Shown piece by piece: positions 52,000-60,687 of a stretch of DNA of 64,000 bases (positions are counted from its first letter, which is position 1; each line of letters starts with the position of its first letter). The stretch comes from Bdellovibrio bacteriovorus W (GTDB lineage Bacteria; Bdellovibrionota; Bdellovibrionia; Bdellovibrionales; Bdellovibrionaceae), in NCBI GenBank assembly GCA_000525675.1, contig CP002190.1, positions 186,001 to 250,000 on the forward strand. Reading direction: 5' to 3'. The notes below the pieces were generated by a model that ran no database searches, was not told where the DNA came from, and saw nothing but the letters and a program-made list of their open reading frames with translations. The position numbers and the translations under genes were made by a program.

Positions 52000-53070
52000 A
52001 TGCCTATTAAAAACTATGTACCTATACTCAGAACAAAACGAGCAGAATATAGAGCCTTAAAAAATCTAGCATTGCAGAATAAGGAATTAATAACACCTCT
52101 TTTTGAAGTTAGAAAGATTAGTCCCAGAAAAGACCAACAGAATTTTAGTCTTCATAATTCTATTAAAAAGATAGCTAAAGATTGTGTGACTCATTGGTCC
52201 CATAGCGGAGCCCTGCTATTTGATACTCCGGGGTTTTCAAATGACCAGCTTACCGAAGACCAAGAAAATGCGATTCTTCTTCTTTATTCGGAACTAAAAG
52301 CCTATCAGCAACAGGTAATTCCGGTGATTACAACGGAGCGTTCAGACGCGCTATGTGCAAAGCTAAGAGAGTTTTCTAATTCGTTTTGTTTTCGTATTCA
52401 GCCAGACGATTTAGTTAACCCCCAAGATACCACTCAAATAGTTAAGTCTTTGATGAAAACGTTGAATACTTCTGAAAGTAAGTGTCACCTCTTGGTGGAT
52501 CTGAAGGTCATTAAGGGAATTGATCATGATGATGTTGTAGGTGAAATTTCGGAGTTGACGAACATGTTAGAGATTGAAAAATGGGCTTCTCTGACAATTG
52601 CTAGCTGTAGTTTTCCAGAAGATATGACCGGAATTGCAAAGGATAAACCTGTTGAAATTTCTAGGGAAGAACTAACGCTTTGGGAGACTATTAATCTATC
52701 CGCAGAATTAATAGGAATGACGGCCAAATTTTCGGATTACACAATAATAAATCCTTCAAAACCGGAAATTGATTTTCAGGTTAAAGGCATCCCTAGCAAG
52801 ATCCGCTATACTGATGATAGAGTCTGGGTAATTCATAGAAGCGACACCCCAGAAGCTACCGAAGAAAAGTATGATGTTTATCAGGAGCTTTCAGCTCGCG
52901 TAATGGGGCACACAAGTTTTAAAGGTTCAGAGTATTCTTGGGGAGATTCTCAAATTGATGGCTGCTTTCAGGGGAAAGTTAGAAGATGTCAGCTGGAGCA
53001 TTGGGTTTTGATAGATATAAATCATCATCTGACTTTAGTTTCAGAACAAATTAGCTCTTACGTTGTATGA
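52000..53070 (+). CDS. Beta-family (PF14350-like) protein
   Basis: The N-terminus YVPILRTKRAEYRALKNLA followed by ITPLFEVRK matches the Beta protein family, a TIM-barrel-like group found in phages and accessory islands and of unknown function. The rest (HSGALLFDTPGF, VIPVITTERS, SKCHLLVDLKVI and ASLTIASCSFPED) fits the family order over 356 residues. The ATG lies two bases after the XRE-peptidase stop, with GGAG 12 bases before, so it is translated in the same operon. Its end overlaps the convergent nuclease gene by 20 bases. Confidence 0.75.
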   Translation: MPIKNYVPILRTKRAEYRALKNLALQNKELITPLFEVRKISPRKDQQNFSLHNSIKKIAKDCVTHWSHSGALLFDTPGFSNDQLTEDQENAILLLYSELKAYQQQVIPVITTERSDALCAKLREFSNSFCFRIQPDDLVNPQDTTQIVKSLMKTLNTSESKCHLLVDLKVIKGIDHDDVVGEISELTNMLEIEKWASLTIASCSFPEDMTGIAKDKPVEISREELTLWETINLSAELIGMTAKFSDYTIINPSKPEIDFQVKGIPSKIRYTDDRVWVIHRSDTPEATEEKYDVYQELSARVMGHTSFKGSEYSWGDSQIDGCFQGKVRRCQLEHWVLIDINHHLTLVSEQISSYVV

Positions 53071-53671
53071 CAAAGGCACTGGCATAAGATTTGAGCTCAT
53101 AATAGGGGCTAATACTTTTCACAAGCTGTTTGAGTTCGTATTTGTTTTTAGAGGCTACTCCCGAGTTAATACCATAGATAGAAAGAATCTGAAGAAGCTC
53201 TTCCTTCCAAAGTAAATCCAGTAGACTTGTTGGATCAAAATATGGATTAAGTTCAGACTCCCTAACAGAAATAAAAGATACGCCGTCATTCTTTGGTAAG
53301 GCGAGAATTATTCCCCACCACGATGGTATGAGCTCTTGAACTTTTTCTTTATGCTTCGATCCGATAATCAGAACAATTTTTTCTAGAGACCTATTGTAGT
53401 TATCTGTTTGGGTATTTAGTCTTTCAAGGGTATCTTTATCGCTTTTAATTTCATATCCAACAATAAACTGTCCAAATTGGATTAGGTCTACTCGAGCTTT
53501 TCCACGATTCAAATCAAGCTCATCGATTAGAATACAGGTGTTCTTTTTTTTGCAATAAGTTCGAAAAGCATCTCGAATTTCTAAGTCGCCAAGCATTTTT
53601 GTACCATACCCCCAGTGATTCATTTGGTCAAAAATAGATTTCGGGGAAAGTTTGTATTTTCTCATGCGCAA
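53051..53671 (-). CDS. sce7726-family PD-(D/E)XK nuclease-like protein
   Basis: The protein resembles the sce7726 family, which is often next to sce7725/Beta-type proteins. A PD-(D/E)XK-like active site is visible: Glu51 in LIDELDLNRGKAR, Asp62 in RVDLIQFG and Glu74-Ile-Lys76 in GYEIKSDKDTLERL. The C-terminal 60 residues form a helical part (LLDLLWKEELLQIL and a SAP-like NKYELKQLVKSI). It may cut DNA or RNA; the target is unknown. It faces the Beta gene convergently, overlapping its end, and has its own promoter region next to the tRNA gene. Confidence 0.75.
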   Translation of the reverse strand: MRMRKYKLSPKSIFDQMNHWGYGTKMLGDLEIRDAFRTYCKKKNTCILIDELDLNRGKARVDLIQFGQFIVGYEIKSDKDTLERLNTQTDNYNRSLEKIVLIIGSKHKEKVQELIPSWWGIILALPKNDGVSFISVRESELNPYFDPTSLLDLLWKEELLQILSIYGINSGVASKNKYELKQLVKSISPYYELKSYASAFVIQRKS

Positions 53672-53839
53672 TTCGAGCTGGCTACAAACACAAAATCATT
53701 ATGGAATCGCCGCTCTCTTGACGAGAGACGTATGTTCTTGGAAAAACTACTTTCGACCCAGACATTTGATTGTGTAAGTGTGCGATATGAAATAATAAAA
53801 CCATTACGAACTTTGTTTGAAATGAGGGAAAATGAAAAA

Positions 53840-53930
53840 TGGCGGACAGGGAGAGATTCGAACTCTCGTTACGCGATTAACGTAAACTCGCTTTCCAAGC
53901 GAGCGCCTTCAGCCACTCGGCCACCTGTCC
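53840..53930 (-). tRNA. tRNA-Ser (anticodon GGA)
   Basis: Reading the minus strand, GGACAGG (53930-53924) and CCTGTCC pair as acceptor stem, discriminator G and an encoded CCA end at 53840. The anticodon stem CTCGC/GCGAG encloses TTGGAAA with anticodon GGA, the long variable arm is typical of serine tRNA, and GTTCGAATC is the T loop. The 3' end points towards the accessory island. Confidence 0.95.
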
Positions 53931-53993
53931 GTTTCAGATTGCTTGGAAGAAAGACCATAGCATGGCATTTTCCCCCAAGGCAAGAGCTTCAAG

Positions 53994-55322
53994 CTAAGAT
54001 ATGCGGTTCTCGTCCTCGGGCAGACCATGAGGCTTCCGAGAGACCGTGTTTTGTGGGTTGGTCGAATCTGAAAGGCGCCACTCTTTATCTAAAATAAGGC
54101 GAGCCCCCTTTTTGAAGGTAAAATAGGCATAGGCCCATTGCCAAAAGACGAAGACCTTATTCTTAAAGCCGATCAAATAATAAATATGAATAAAGAGCCA
54201 GACTAACCACGCAAAGAAGCCCTCAAAATGCCAAGATTTTATCTGCACAATGGCTTTCTTACGCCCAATCGTCGCCATCTGTCCCTTATCACGATATACG
54301 AAGGCCTTGCGACTCTTCCCGCGCACGTCTCGTAAAACCTGTTCAGCAGCGTGTTCCCCTTGTTGGATCGCCACCGAGGCAAGCCCTGGCAGTGTACGAC
54401 CGTCTTCTGTTTGAAAGGCTGCCTGATCTCCCAAGACAAAGGCTTCGGGGTGATTCAAGATGCTGAGGTCTGCTTGTACAAGGGCGCGTCCTTGTTTATC
54501 TAAAACGACACCGAGGGATTTATTTAAAGAGGAGGGCTGTACGCCCGCAGCCCAAAGAATCGTCGAAGAGACAATCATCTCTCCACCTAAAGTCACACTG
54601 TTCTTTGAGATATCGGTGACACGAGTGTTGACCCAAACCTGAACACCTAAGGTTTCCAAATCACGCTCAGCTTTGCGCGAAAGATCTTTATCAAAACTTG
54701 CAAGAATTCTTGGCCCAGCTTCGATCAAAAGAACTCTTGTGCGGGTAGGATCAATATGTCGGAAGTCGCGACTCAGAGTGTGCCTGCTGATTTCCGCAAT
54801 AGCTCCAGCGAGTTCTACCCCTGTTGGTCCGCCGCCTACTACTACGAAGGTGAGATGCTGCTTTTGCTTTTCTATATCTTTTTCTTTTTCGGCAAGTTCG
54901 AAAGCTAAAAGGACTCTTCGGCGAATCTCTGTGGCTTGCTCTAAAGTTTTTAGGCCAGGAGCATTTTCCTCCCACTCGGGGTGATTGAAGTAGCTGTGCT
55001 TGGCTCCACAGGCGAGAAAAAGATAGTCATACGAAAACTCTTCGTCGGCACTTCGTACGATTTTTTTTGTAAGATCCACAGAGCTAATACTATCTAGAAG
55101 AACAGAGATGTTTTTATACCTAGAAAGTGTAGCGCGGATGGGGCTTGCAATTTCTGCTGGAGAAAGTCCCGCTGTAGCGACTTGGTATAAAAGAGGTTGA
55201 AAGAGATGGTGATTGGTTCGATCAATAACAGTGACGCGAACCCCTTTTTTATTGCCAAGCTTTCGTGCGGCATTGAGTCCCGCAAATCCAGCTCCGATGA
55301 TGACAACATTTTTTTCTGACAT
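53994..55322 (-). CDS. ndh: Type II NADH dehydrogenase
   Basis: NDH-2 passes electrons from NADH to quinone without pumping protons. The FAD-binding GAGFAGLNAARKL is at the start, the NADH-binding VVVGGGPTGVELAGAIAE is near residue 170, and the second FAD segment is LGDQAAF. The C-terminal 100 residues contain hydrophobic helices (FFAWLVWLFIHIYYLIGF) that bind the membrane surface. Length 442 matches the family. It feeds the quinone pool that the cox operon at 15.5-21.4 kb would finally drain. Confidence 0.95.
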   Translation of the reverse strand: MSEKNVVIIGAGFAGLNAARKLGNKKGVRVTVIDRTNHHLFQPLLYQVATAGLSPAEIASPIRATLSRYKNISVLLDSISSVDLTKKIVRSADEEFSYDYLFLACGAKHSYFNHPEWEENAPGLKTLEQATEIRRRVLLAFELAEKEKDIEKQKQHLTFVVVGGGPTGVELAGAIAEISRHTLSRDFRHIDPTRTRVLLIEAGPRILASFDKDLSRKAERDLETLGVQVWVNTRVTDISKNSVTLGGEMIVSSTILWAAGVQPSSLNKSLGVVLDKQGRALVQADLSILNHPEAFVLGDQAAFQTEDGRTLPGLASVAIQQGEHAAEQVLRDVRGKSRKAFVYRDKGQMATIGRKKAIVQIKSWHFEGFFAWLVWLFIHIYYLIGFKNKVFVFWQWAYAYFTFKKGARLILDKEWRLSDSTNPQNTVSRKPHGLPEDENRIS

Positions 55323-55476
55323 CTTAAACTCCTTTGCTAAAAGGAAAAGCCGACCCTAGAAAAACATTGAGGTTTCAACTTCTCAAATTAGAAGCAAACT
55401 GTACAGAGAGAATTAAATAATCTATCTAGCGAATAGAGCGTTGCTTTTTTGCATCTGAGATGAAAGCCTTGAAAGT

Positions 55477-56100
55477 ATGAAAACGAATACGGATATTCAT
55501 CTTACCAATATTCAGGTGACCTTACCTAATGGAAGGCAACTGTTTGCAATACCACACATGAGTATCGTCCACGGAAGCCATATTTTGATTAAGGGACAAA
55601 GTGGTTGCGGAAAAACCACATTCTTGCACTTGCTGGCGGGCCTTTTTTCACCTTCTCAGGGAAGCGTTAGAATTGGTGAGCACGATCTAAGTCAAATGGG
55701 TGATGGTGAACTTTGTCATTTCCGTCGCGAAAGCTTGGGCGTCATTTTTCAAAAACTCAATATCCTTGATCATCTGACCGTTGAAGAAAATATCTTCCTA
55801 GTTAGTAAAAGTACGGATGTTCTAAAAAAAGTTCAGTTAGCAGACCGTAAGAAAGATCGTTGCTCTTACTTGTCTCTCGGAGAACAGCAAAGAGTTGCAG
55901 TCGCTCGAGTTCTAGCGCAAGCACCGCCGATTGTCTTAGCCGACGAGCCCACTTCAAGTTTAGATCAAGTGAATGCGGAGTTTGTGATGAAGGCCCTTAA
56001 AGAATGCGCACAAGGAAAAACTTTGATTGTTGTAAGTCACGATGAGCGCATCGAAAAGTATTTTGATCAAGTGATCGACTTTAAGGAGCTCAATCAATGA
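55477..56100 (+). CDS. LolD/MacB-type ABC transporter ATPase
   Basis: The ATPase has Walker A GQSGCGKTTF, a Q-loop (VIFQKLN), an unusual signature LSLGEQQRVAVARVLA (LSGGQ in most), Walker B IVLADEPTSSLD and the switch His in VVSHDE. Only 207 residues long, it is the short LolD type. Its stop overlaps the start of the permease gene by four bases. It powers export or extraction of envelope molecules with that permease. Confidence 0.9.
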   Translation: MKTNTDIHLTNIQVTLPNGRQLFAIPHMSIVHGSHILIKGQSGCGKTTFLHLLAGLFSPSQGSVRIGEHDLSQMGDGELCHFRRESLGVIFQKLNILDHLTVEENIFLVSKSTDVLKKVQLADRKKDRCSYLSLGEQQRVAVARVLAQAPPIVLADEPTSSLDQVNAEFVMKALKECAQGKTLIVVSHDERIEKYFDQVIDFKELNQ

Positions 56101-57329
56101 AGCCGATTCAATTAGCCTACTTAAATCTAACACGTAGAAAACTTTCCACAGTGGTGGGGATTCTTGCGATCGCAATCGCAGTTGCATGCAGTGGAATTCT
56201 TTTAAGACTAAATCATCTGGCAGAAAGTCGTTTTAACACTTTCGGTGCGGGTGGAGACGTTTTGATCGGAGCAAAAACGGGCGGCATTGAGATGGTTCTG
56301 AATGCACTTAATAGCGAAGGCGACTATCCCCAGTATTTACCGGTGAAACTTTTTGAAAGTCTCAGGGCGGGTGCCACGATTCATTTTGAAGATGGAGCGA
56401 GTCAAGATTCAAGATCCATTCGTTCCGTCATTCCATTTATTTATGTTGGAAAAATTCAAGAGAATAAAGTTTTAGCCACCGATGAAAGTTTTTTAAGCCG
56501 TCCACGAAACATGGATTCAATGAATTTTTTAGAAGGACGTTGGGCGCAGAATTCTGAAGAAATTGTCTTAGGGTCTTTGTTGGCAGAGAAGTTAAAAAAG
56601 AAAACAGGCGATTCCCTTGAGATGGCGGGCTGGTTGGGAGATGTCTCATCAAACTATAAAAAGTCATTGAAGGTTGTTGGCATCTTTCAAGCAAAAAATA
56701 ATAACTGGGATCGTTTAGGGTATGTGAATCTTGCTACCGCTCAAGAGGTGTTAATATCCGGAGACCTGTCAAAGGTGTCGACTTGGGGAAGTGGTGTGCT
56801 TCATTACTTTCTGACTTACCTTCACCCAGGGGGATTAAATTCCTTAAAGTCTTTAGTGAATGATCGCACGGTAGGTCAGGTCGTAGAAGTGGATGCCGAA
56901 ATTTATCGCCTGAAAGAACTTGTGGGCAGTGGTAAAAGCTTAGGTCTTTTTGTGACAGTTCTAGTTCTACTTCTGGGCGGGCTCTCTGTTCTTGCGATGC
57001 TGATCACGCGCTTTGATGCCATGTCCTTACAGATGGCGATGTTGCGCGCGATTGGTTATGGAAAATCTGAAATCACTTCTTGGCTTTTATGGGAAGGGGT
57101 GATGATGGGGGCAATCGCTGTTGTTCTAGGGATGATCTTAGATGCTCTCTGTTTTCCGATGATCCGAGAAATTCTAGGAAGCTCTTTACCAAGTGCAGAG
57201 CTTTTGCAGAGTCCACTTTTTCTGAGCTACCCTGTATGGTTAGCAGCCCTTGTGGCAACCACACTTTCTGTGGTGGTGCCACTGGTACGCATCTATAAGC
57301 AAGATGTTCATTTTTCTTTAAGAGCTTAA
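56097..57329 (+). CDS. FtsX/MacB-type ABC permease
   Basis: Four membrane helices, one at the start (VVGILAIAIAVACSGILL) and three at the end, surround a large periplasmic domain, the FtsX-like topology of LolC/MacB permeases. The end has the mechanotransmission-type helix (MLRAIGYGKSEITSWLLWEG) conserved in the family. It couples to the ATPase encoded just before. The substrate may be lipoproteins, peptides or lipid-like molecules. The stop lies in a hairpin shared with the convergent AmpG gene. Confidence 0.88.
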   Translation: MKPIQLAYLNLTRRKLSTVVGILAIAIAVACSGILLRLNHLAESRFNTFGAGGDVLIGAKTGGIEMVLNALNSEGDYPQYLPVKLFESLRAGATIHFEDGASQDSRSIRSVIPFIYVGKIQENKVLATDESFLSRPRNMDSMNFLEGRWAQNSEEIVLGSLLAEKLKKKTGDSLEMAGWLGDVSSNYKKSLKVVGIFQAKNNNWDRLGYVNLATAQEVLISGDLSKVSTWGSGVLHYFLTYLHPGGLNSLKSLVNDRTVGQVVEVDAEIYRLKELVGSGKSLGLFVTVLVLLLGGLSVLAMLITRFDAMSLQMAMLRAIGYGKSEITSWLLWEGVMMGAIAVVLGMILDALCFPMIREILGSSLPSAELLQSPLFLSYPVWLAALVATTLSVVVPLVRIYKQDVHFSLRA

Positions 57330-57347
57330 GTCATCAACGACTTAAGC
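57324..57347. terminator. Shared hairpin at convergent gene ends
   Basis: GCTTAAGTC (57324-57332) pairs perfectly with GACTTAAGC (57339-57347) around six bases. It contains the stop codons of the ABC permease and the convergent AmpG-like gene. There is no strong T-run. Confidence 0.6.
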
Positions 57348-58589
57348 TTGAGGTTCCTCGGTTTGATATTTTCTCATGCGAATGAGCATTATTAAGCCGG
57401 GGATTGCAATCAGGGCGCAGGCGTAAAAGAACATCGGCCATCCCAACGTTTTCACCATATCACCGCTAAATCCAGAGAAGAAGTTTCTTCCTAACGTCGC
57501 AATGCTTGAAAGAATCGCGTATTGAGTCGCTGTGTATTTCTTATTACTTAAAGCTGCTAAGAACGCCACAAAGGCAGCACTTCCCATCCCTGAACTGACA
57601 TCTTCAAAGATGACTACGACGGCCAGAGCCCAGGTTTGGGGGCCCACATAGGGAATCAAAGCAAAGGCGGCGGTTGAAAGTGCCTGAAGAATTCCAAAGA
57701 TCCATAGAGAGCGATAAATACCGATGTAATAAATCGCAAGCCCTCCGAAGAAGAGACCCACAAGACTTGAAGCCAACCCAAAGGTTTTAGCTATCAAACC
57801 GATATCAGCATTGGAAAATCCCATCTCTACATAAAAAGGATTTAAGAGAGAACCGGAAAGGGCATCGCCCAGCTTAAACATGAAAACAAATGCGAGAATA
57901 AACCATGCGCCAGGACGCTGTATAAACTCTGCGAATGGATTTATGATGGCTTCTTTTAAACTGCGCGGTGGAGGAGTATCCACTTTCGGTTCGGGTGCGA
58001 GCAGAGTGGTAACAAATCCTACGAGCATACACGCTGCCATCACGTAGTAGAGCTGACCCCAAGTGATCGGCCAGAACTCCGAGCCGACAAGGCCAATCCC
58101 CGCGCCCCCTGAAATGAGCAGGGCAATTCGGTAACCGTAGATATTTAAGGAAGAGCCGAGACCCAATTCCTCGTTTGAAAGTAATTCTCTACGATAGGCA
58201 TCGATGGCAATATCTTGAGTCGCGCTGAAGAAGGCAATAAGGACGGCGATCAAGGCCATTAAAGAAAGATTGTGCAGAGGATTGAGGGTGCCAAGATAAT
58301 AAATCGAACCCATTAAAAGAACTTGGGTCGTAAGCATCCAACTGCGGCGACGGCCTGCTTTGAACAAAGTAAAACGATCAAGAAGGGGGGCCCAGAGAAA
58401 CTTCAGTGAATAGGCCATTCCCACCCAACTAAAATAGCCAATGGTGCTAATGTCGACGTGTTCGCGCGCAAGCCAAGTCTTCAGAGTTCCGCCTGTTAGC
58501 AAAAGTGGCAGGCCACTTGAGAAGCCTAACAAGAGGATGATCAGCATATTTTTGCTGAAAAGATCTTTTAAAATATTCTTTTTTGCCAT
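57342..58589 (-). CDS. ampG: AmpG-like muropeptide permease (MFS)
   Basis: This major facilitator protein has twelve membrane helices in 415 residues. The start LLLGFSSGLPLLLTGGTLKTWLA and ATQDIAIDAYRRELLSNEELG are close to AmpG, which imports anhydro-muropeptides for cell-wall recycling. In a predator the same carrier could also take up prey wall fragments; that is inference. The first helix is preceded by a short cytoplasmic segment. The gene follows the adenosine-deaminase-like gene by 4 bases and is probably its operon partner. Confidence 0.88.
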   Translation of the reverse strand: MAKKNILKDLFSKNMLIILLLGFSSGLPLLLTGGTLKTWLAREHVDISTIGYFSWVGMAYSLKFLWAPLLDRFTLFKAGRRRSWMLTTQVLLMGSIYYLGTLNPLHNLSLMALIAVLIAFFSATQDIAIDAYRRELLSNEELGLGSSLNIYGYRIALLISGGAGIGLVGSEFWPITWGQLYYVMAACMLVGFVTTLLAPEPKVDTPPPRSLKEAIINPFAEFIQRPGAWFILAFVFMFKLGDALSGSLLNPFYVEMGFSNADIGLIAKTFGLASSLVGLFFGGLAIYYIGIYRSLWIFGILQALSTAAFALIPYVGPQTWALAVVVIFEDVSSGMGSAAFVAFLAALSNKKYTATQYAILSSIATLGRNFFSGFSGDMVKTLGWPMFFYACALIAIPGLIMLIRMRKYQTEEPQA

Positions 58590-58593
58590 TTCT

Positions 58594-60231
58594 TTATGTT
58601 GTCTTTCTAAGTTGCTTTCTCATTTTCCACAGAAGATGACTGATGTAAGGTCTGCGCGACTCTCCGGTCACAACCATTAAAAGTTTTGTGATTTTCAGAT
58701 TCTCGGCGTCCGTATAAAGTAAAATCAACATCTCAGCGATGAAGTTCGTATTAAGAGTCACGTAATTGTCAGTTCCAACCCCTAGGTGAACGCCTTTTTT
58801 CTCCCACCAAGAAAACGGATGGTCTTTATAGTCTTCAAACTTCCCAGTAAGTTTATTGTTTGAAGAAGGCAGTGAAACTAGAGTCACTGATTTTTGAATC
58901 ATGCGATTTAAAACGTCATGTTGATAATGTTCCACTTCGCGAGCAGTGTGGAACTTGGCTTTCACAAAAAGAATATCTTCTTCAGCCGTAAGTTTTTCAC
59001 CATGAGTGAGTTTTTGAAAGATCTTCGGATCATGATTCCAATCCAGTTCACTCAATTCACGATAGATCGGATCTTTAGAAACAATGGGTTCACCTTTAAG
59101 GTTTTTAGCCTTGGCTGCCTGGTAGATGCGATGGAAGTACTTATTGGGATTGATACCTAAGCTGATTCCATGTTCAAGTGTATCGATGTGCCAAATATTC
59201 ATCGCATTATCAACGGCTTGTATTCCTTTTTTAAGAGTGTGCCAAGTTTCCCCATGATGCGATCGGATTTTAAAGCCACGGTATTGCAGCTTTCTAAAGC
59301 CATACTGCATTTCATTGAAATGCTCTTTGCGATAGAGCTCGCGTTCATCCCCGACCGTATCCACATCCGAGAGATGTTTCTTAAGGAAGGGATACTTATC
59401 AATGAGCATGATGATTTCATTGATCTGCGCCATGAAGTGAGAGCGGCGAGTGGGATATTTTTCAGAATCAAAGTGGTTGGCTTCTTTTCTAAAAGACGGC
59501 GAGAGAATGAATTCAAACTCTGGGTGCTGATCTTTAAATCTTTTGAAGCCATCATAAAGACCTAGAACGACATCTTCAGATTTTACATCATCAATACCAG
59601 GGATTTGCTCAGAGCTACTTGAGGTTGAGCGCGAAAGTGAAAACTTCAAGCGAATGCGACCCACGTTAAATTTTTCATATAGTTCTGCCGCCATATGGTA
59701 GGCCGCTTCTTCATGGGCTTCGCGGGAAACAAAAATCAATTTCGGAAGATAGAGAATTTTGAGGTATTGAGAAAAGCCCTCATGCTCTTGCAAACGAATC
59801 AACTTATCCACATCTTCGATGGAACGAATAGGAATTGCATCGTGTCCATACACTTCACGGATTTTCTCTTCATAGATTTCCTTATCCGGCCCCTCTAAAA
59901 GTTTTTTTAGGCGAGGATAAATGAAGTCTGCCGTGATGGCGCCAGTAAGATGAATATGTTCTTCGTTATACTTTAGTGGAAAGTTTTTAAAGAACTCAAA
60001 TAGTGCTGCCGAAACAGGATGCTTTAAAAGAGTGTAGATAGTGACCTTGTTAATTTGGAATCTGTTCAAGAGATCTTGAAACTCTGCCACGGAGGCCGCA
60101 GCCTCTGGAGAAGTCTCTTTCAAATCTGAGGACATGAGAAGTTCTAAAGTATCTGCTAAAGAAATTCCGTTGGTTTCACTTATGATCGTTGTCAGGGCCG
60201 CTGTCAGTTGCTGGTGCATCTCTTTACTCAT
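58594..60231 (-). CDS. Adenosine deaminase-family amidohydrolase, divergent
   Basis: The protein keeps the deaminase frame: an HxH pair in EEHIHLTGAI, a histidine-glutamate block in SHHGETWH, LEHGISLG, SLPSSNNKLTG, and a terminal metal-binding Asp in GVGTDNYV. It departs from adenosine deaminases in having TDN instead of TDDP and in a 90-residue N-terminal extension, making 545 residues. It should be a zinc enzyme that deaminates a purine nucleoside or related base; the exact substrate is uncertain. The ATG has no strong ribosome binding site. It precedes ampG in an operon. Confidence 0.82.
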   Translation of the reverse strand: MSKEMHQQLTAALTTIISETNGISLADTLELLMSSDLKETSPEAAASVAEFQDLLNRFQINKVTIYTLLKHPVSAALFEFFKNFPLKYNEEHIHLTGAITADFIYPRLKKLLEGPDKEIYEEKIREVYGHDAIPIRSIEDVDKLIRLQEHEGFSQYLKILYLPKLIFVSREAHEEAAYHMAAELYEKFNVGRIRLKFSLSRSTSSSSEQIPGIDDVKSEDVVLGLYDGFKRFKDQHPEFEFILSPSFRKEANHFDSEKYPTRRSHFMAQINEIIMLIDKYPFLKKHLSDVDTVGDERELYRKEHFNEMQYGFRKLQYRGFKIRSHHGETWHTLKKGIQAVDNAMNIWHIDTLEHGISLGINPNKYFHRIYQAAKAKNLKGEPIVSKDPIYRELSELDWNHDPKIFQKLTHGEKLTAEEDILFVKAKFHTAREVEHYQHDVLNRMIQKSVTLVSLPSSNNKLTGKFEDYKDHPFSWWEKKGVHLGVGTDNYVTLNTNFIAEMLILLYTDAENLKITKLLMVVTGESRRPYISHLLWKMRKQLRKTT

Positions 60232-60249
60232 AGAGAAAGAGTAGCGTCC

Positions 60250-60687
60250 CTATAGAAACTTGTACATGACTTTATGGGGACCAGTATTGACGATTTCAAA
60301 AATAGGCCCGTGATATTTGAAATCTAAAGATTCGTAGAATGGGAAAGCATTTACACGGGCATTGCACCACAAAAACTCGACCTTCATTTCAGAGAGTTTT
60401 TGGATTCCAAAAAGAAGAGCTTGTTTTCCAAAACCTTTACCTTGTGCGGAAGAGTCGGTGGCCATACCGCGCAGGCGATAGGCACTCCCGGCATAGAGTT
60501 CTTTGAAATCATCTTGTATGAAGGTGGCGATGGTTAGGAGTTCTCCATTTTCAAAAACACCTACGTGAAACGTAGATTCCAAATCGTCTTCTGCAAAGGA
60601 GCATTCCTCAAAGGGCCGTGTGGGTTTTAAGATGCGATGTCTTAAAGCATGAGTATCGGAACTTTTAATAAACTTAACTTCTATCAT
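60250..60687 (-). CDS. GNAT acetyltransferase
   Basis: A typical GNAT fold: FHVGVFENGELLTIATF, then LRGMATDSSAQGKGFGKQAL holding the acetyl-CoA-binding QxxGxG/A loop, and NAFPFYESLDFKYHG at the end. It acetylates an unknown amine. I take the ATG at 60687 (MIEVKF), since it overlaps the stop of the HNH gene by one base and has AGGATA before it; the longer frame runs back into the HNH gene. It is likely translated with it. Confidence 0.88.
   Translation of the reverse strand: MIEVKFIKSSDTHALRHRILKPTRPFEECSFAEDDLESTFHVGVFENGELLTIATFIQDDFKELYAGSAYRLRGMATDSSAQGKGFGKQALLFGIQKLSEMKVEFLWCNARVNAFPFYESLDFKYHGPIFEIVNTGPHKVMYKFL

Noticed and set aside
49900-53930. Intact prophage or integrative element
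   Set aside because: No integrase, structural or replication genes are present and no flanking direct repeat of the tRNA end was seen.
53683-54097. 160-residue plus-strand open frame across the tRNA
   Set aside because: It crosses the tRNA gene and the end of ndh on the other strand and has no domain or ribosome binding site.
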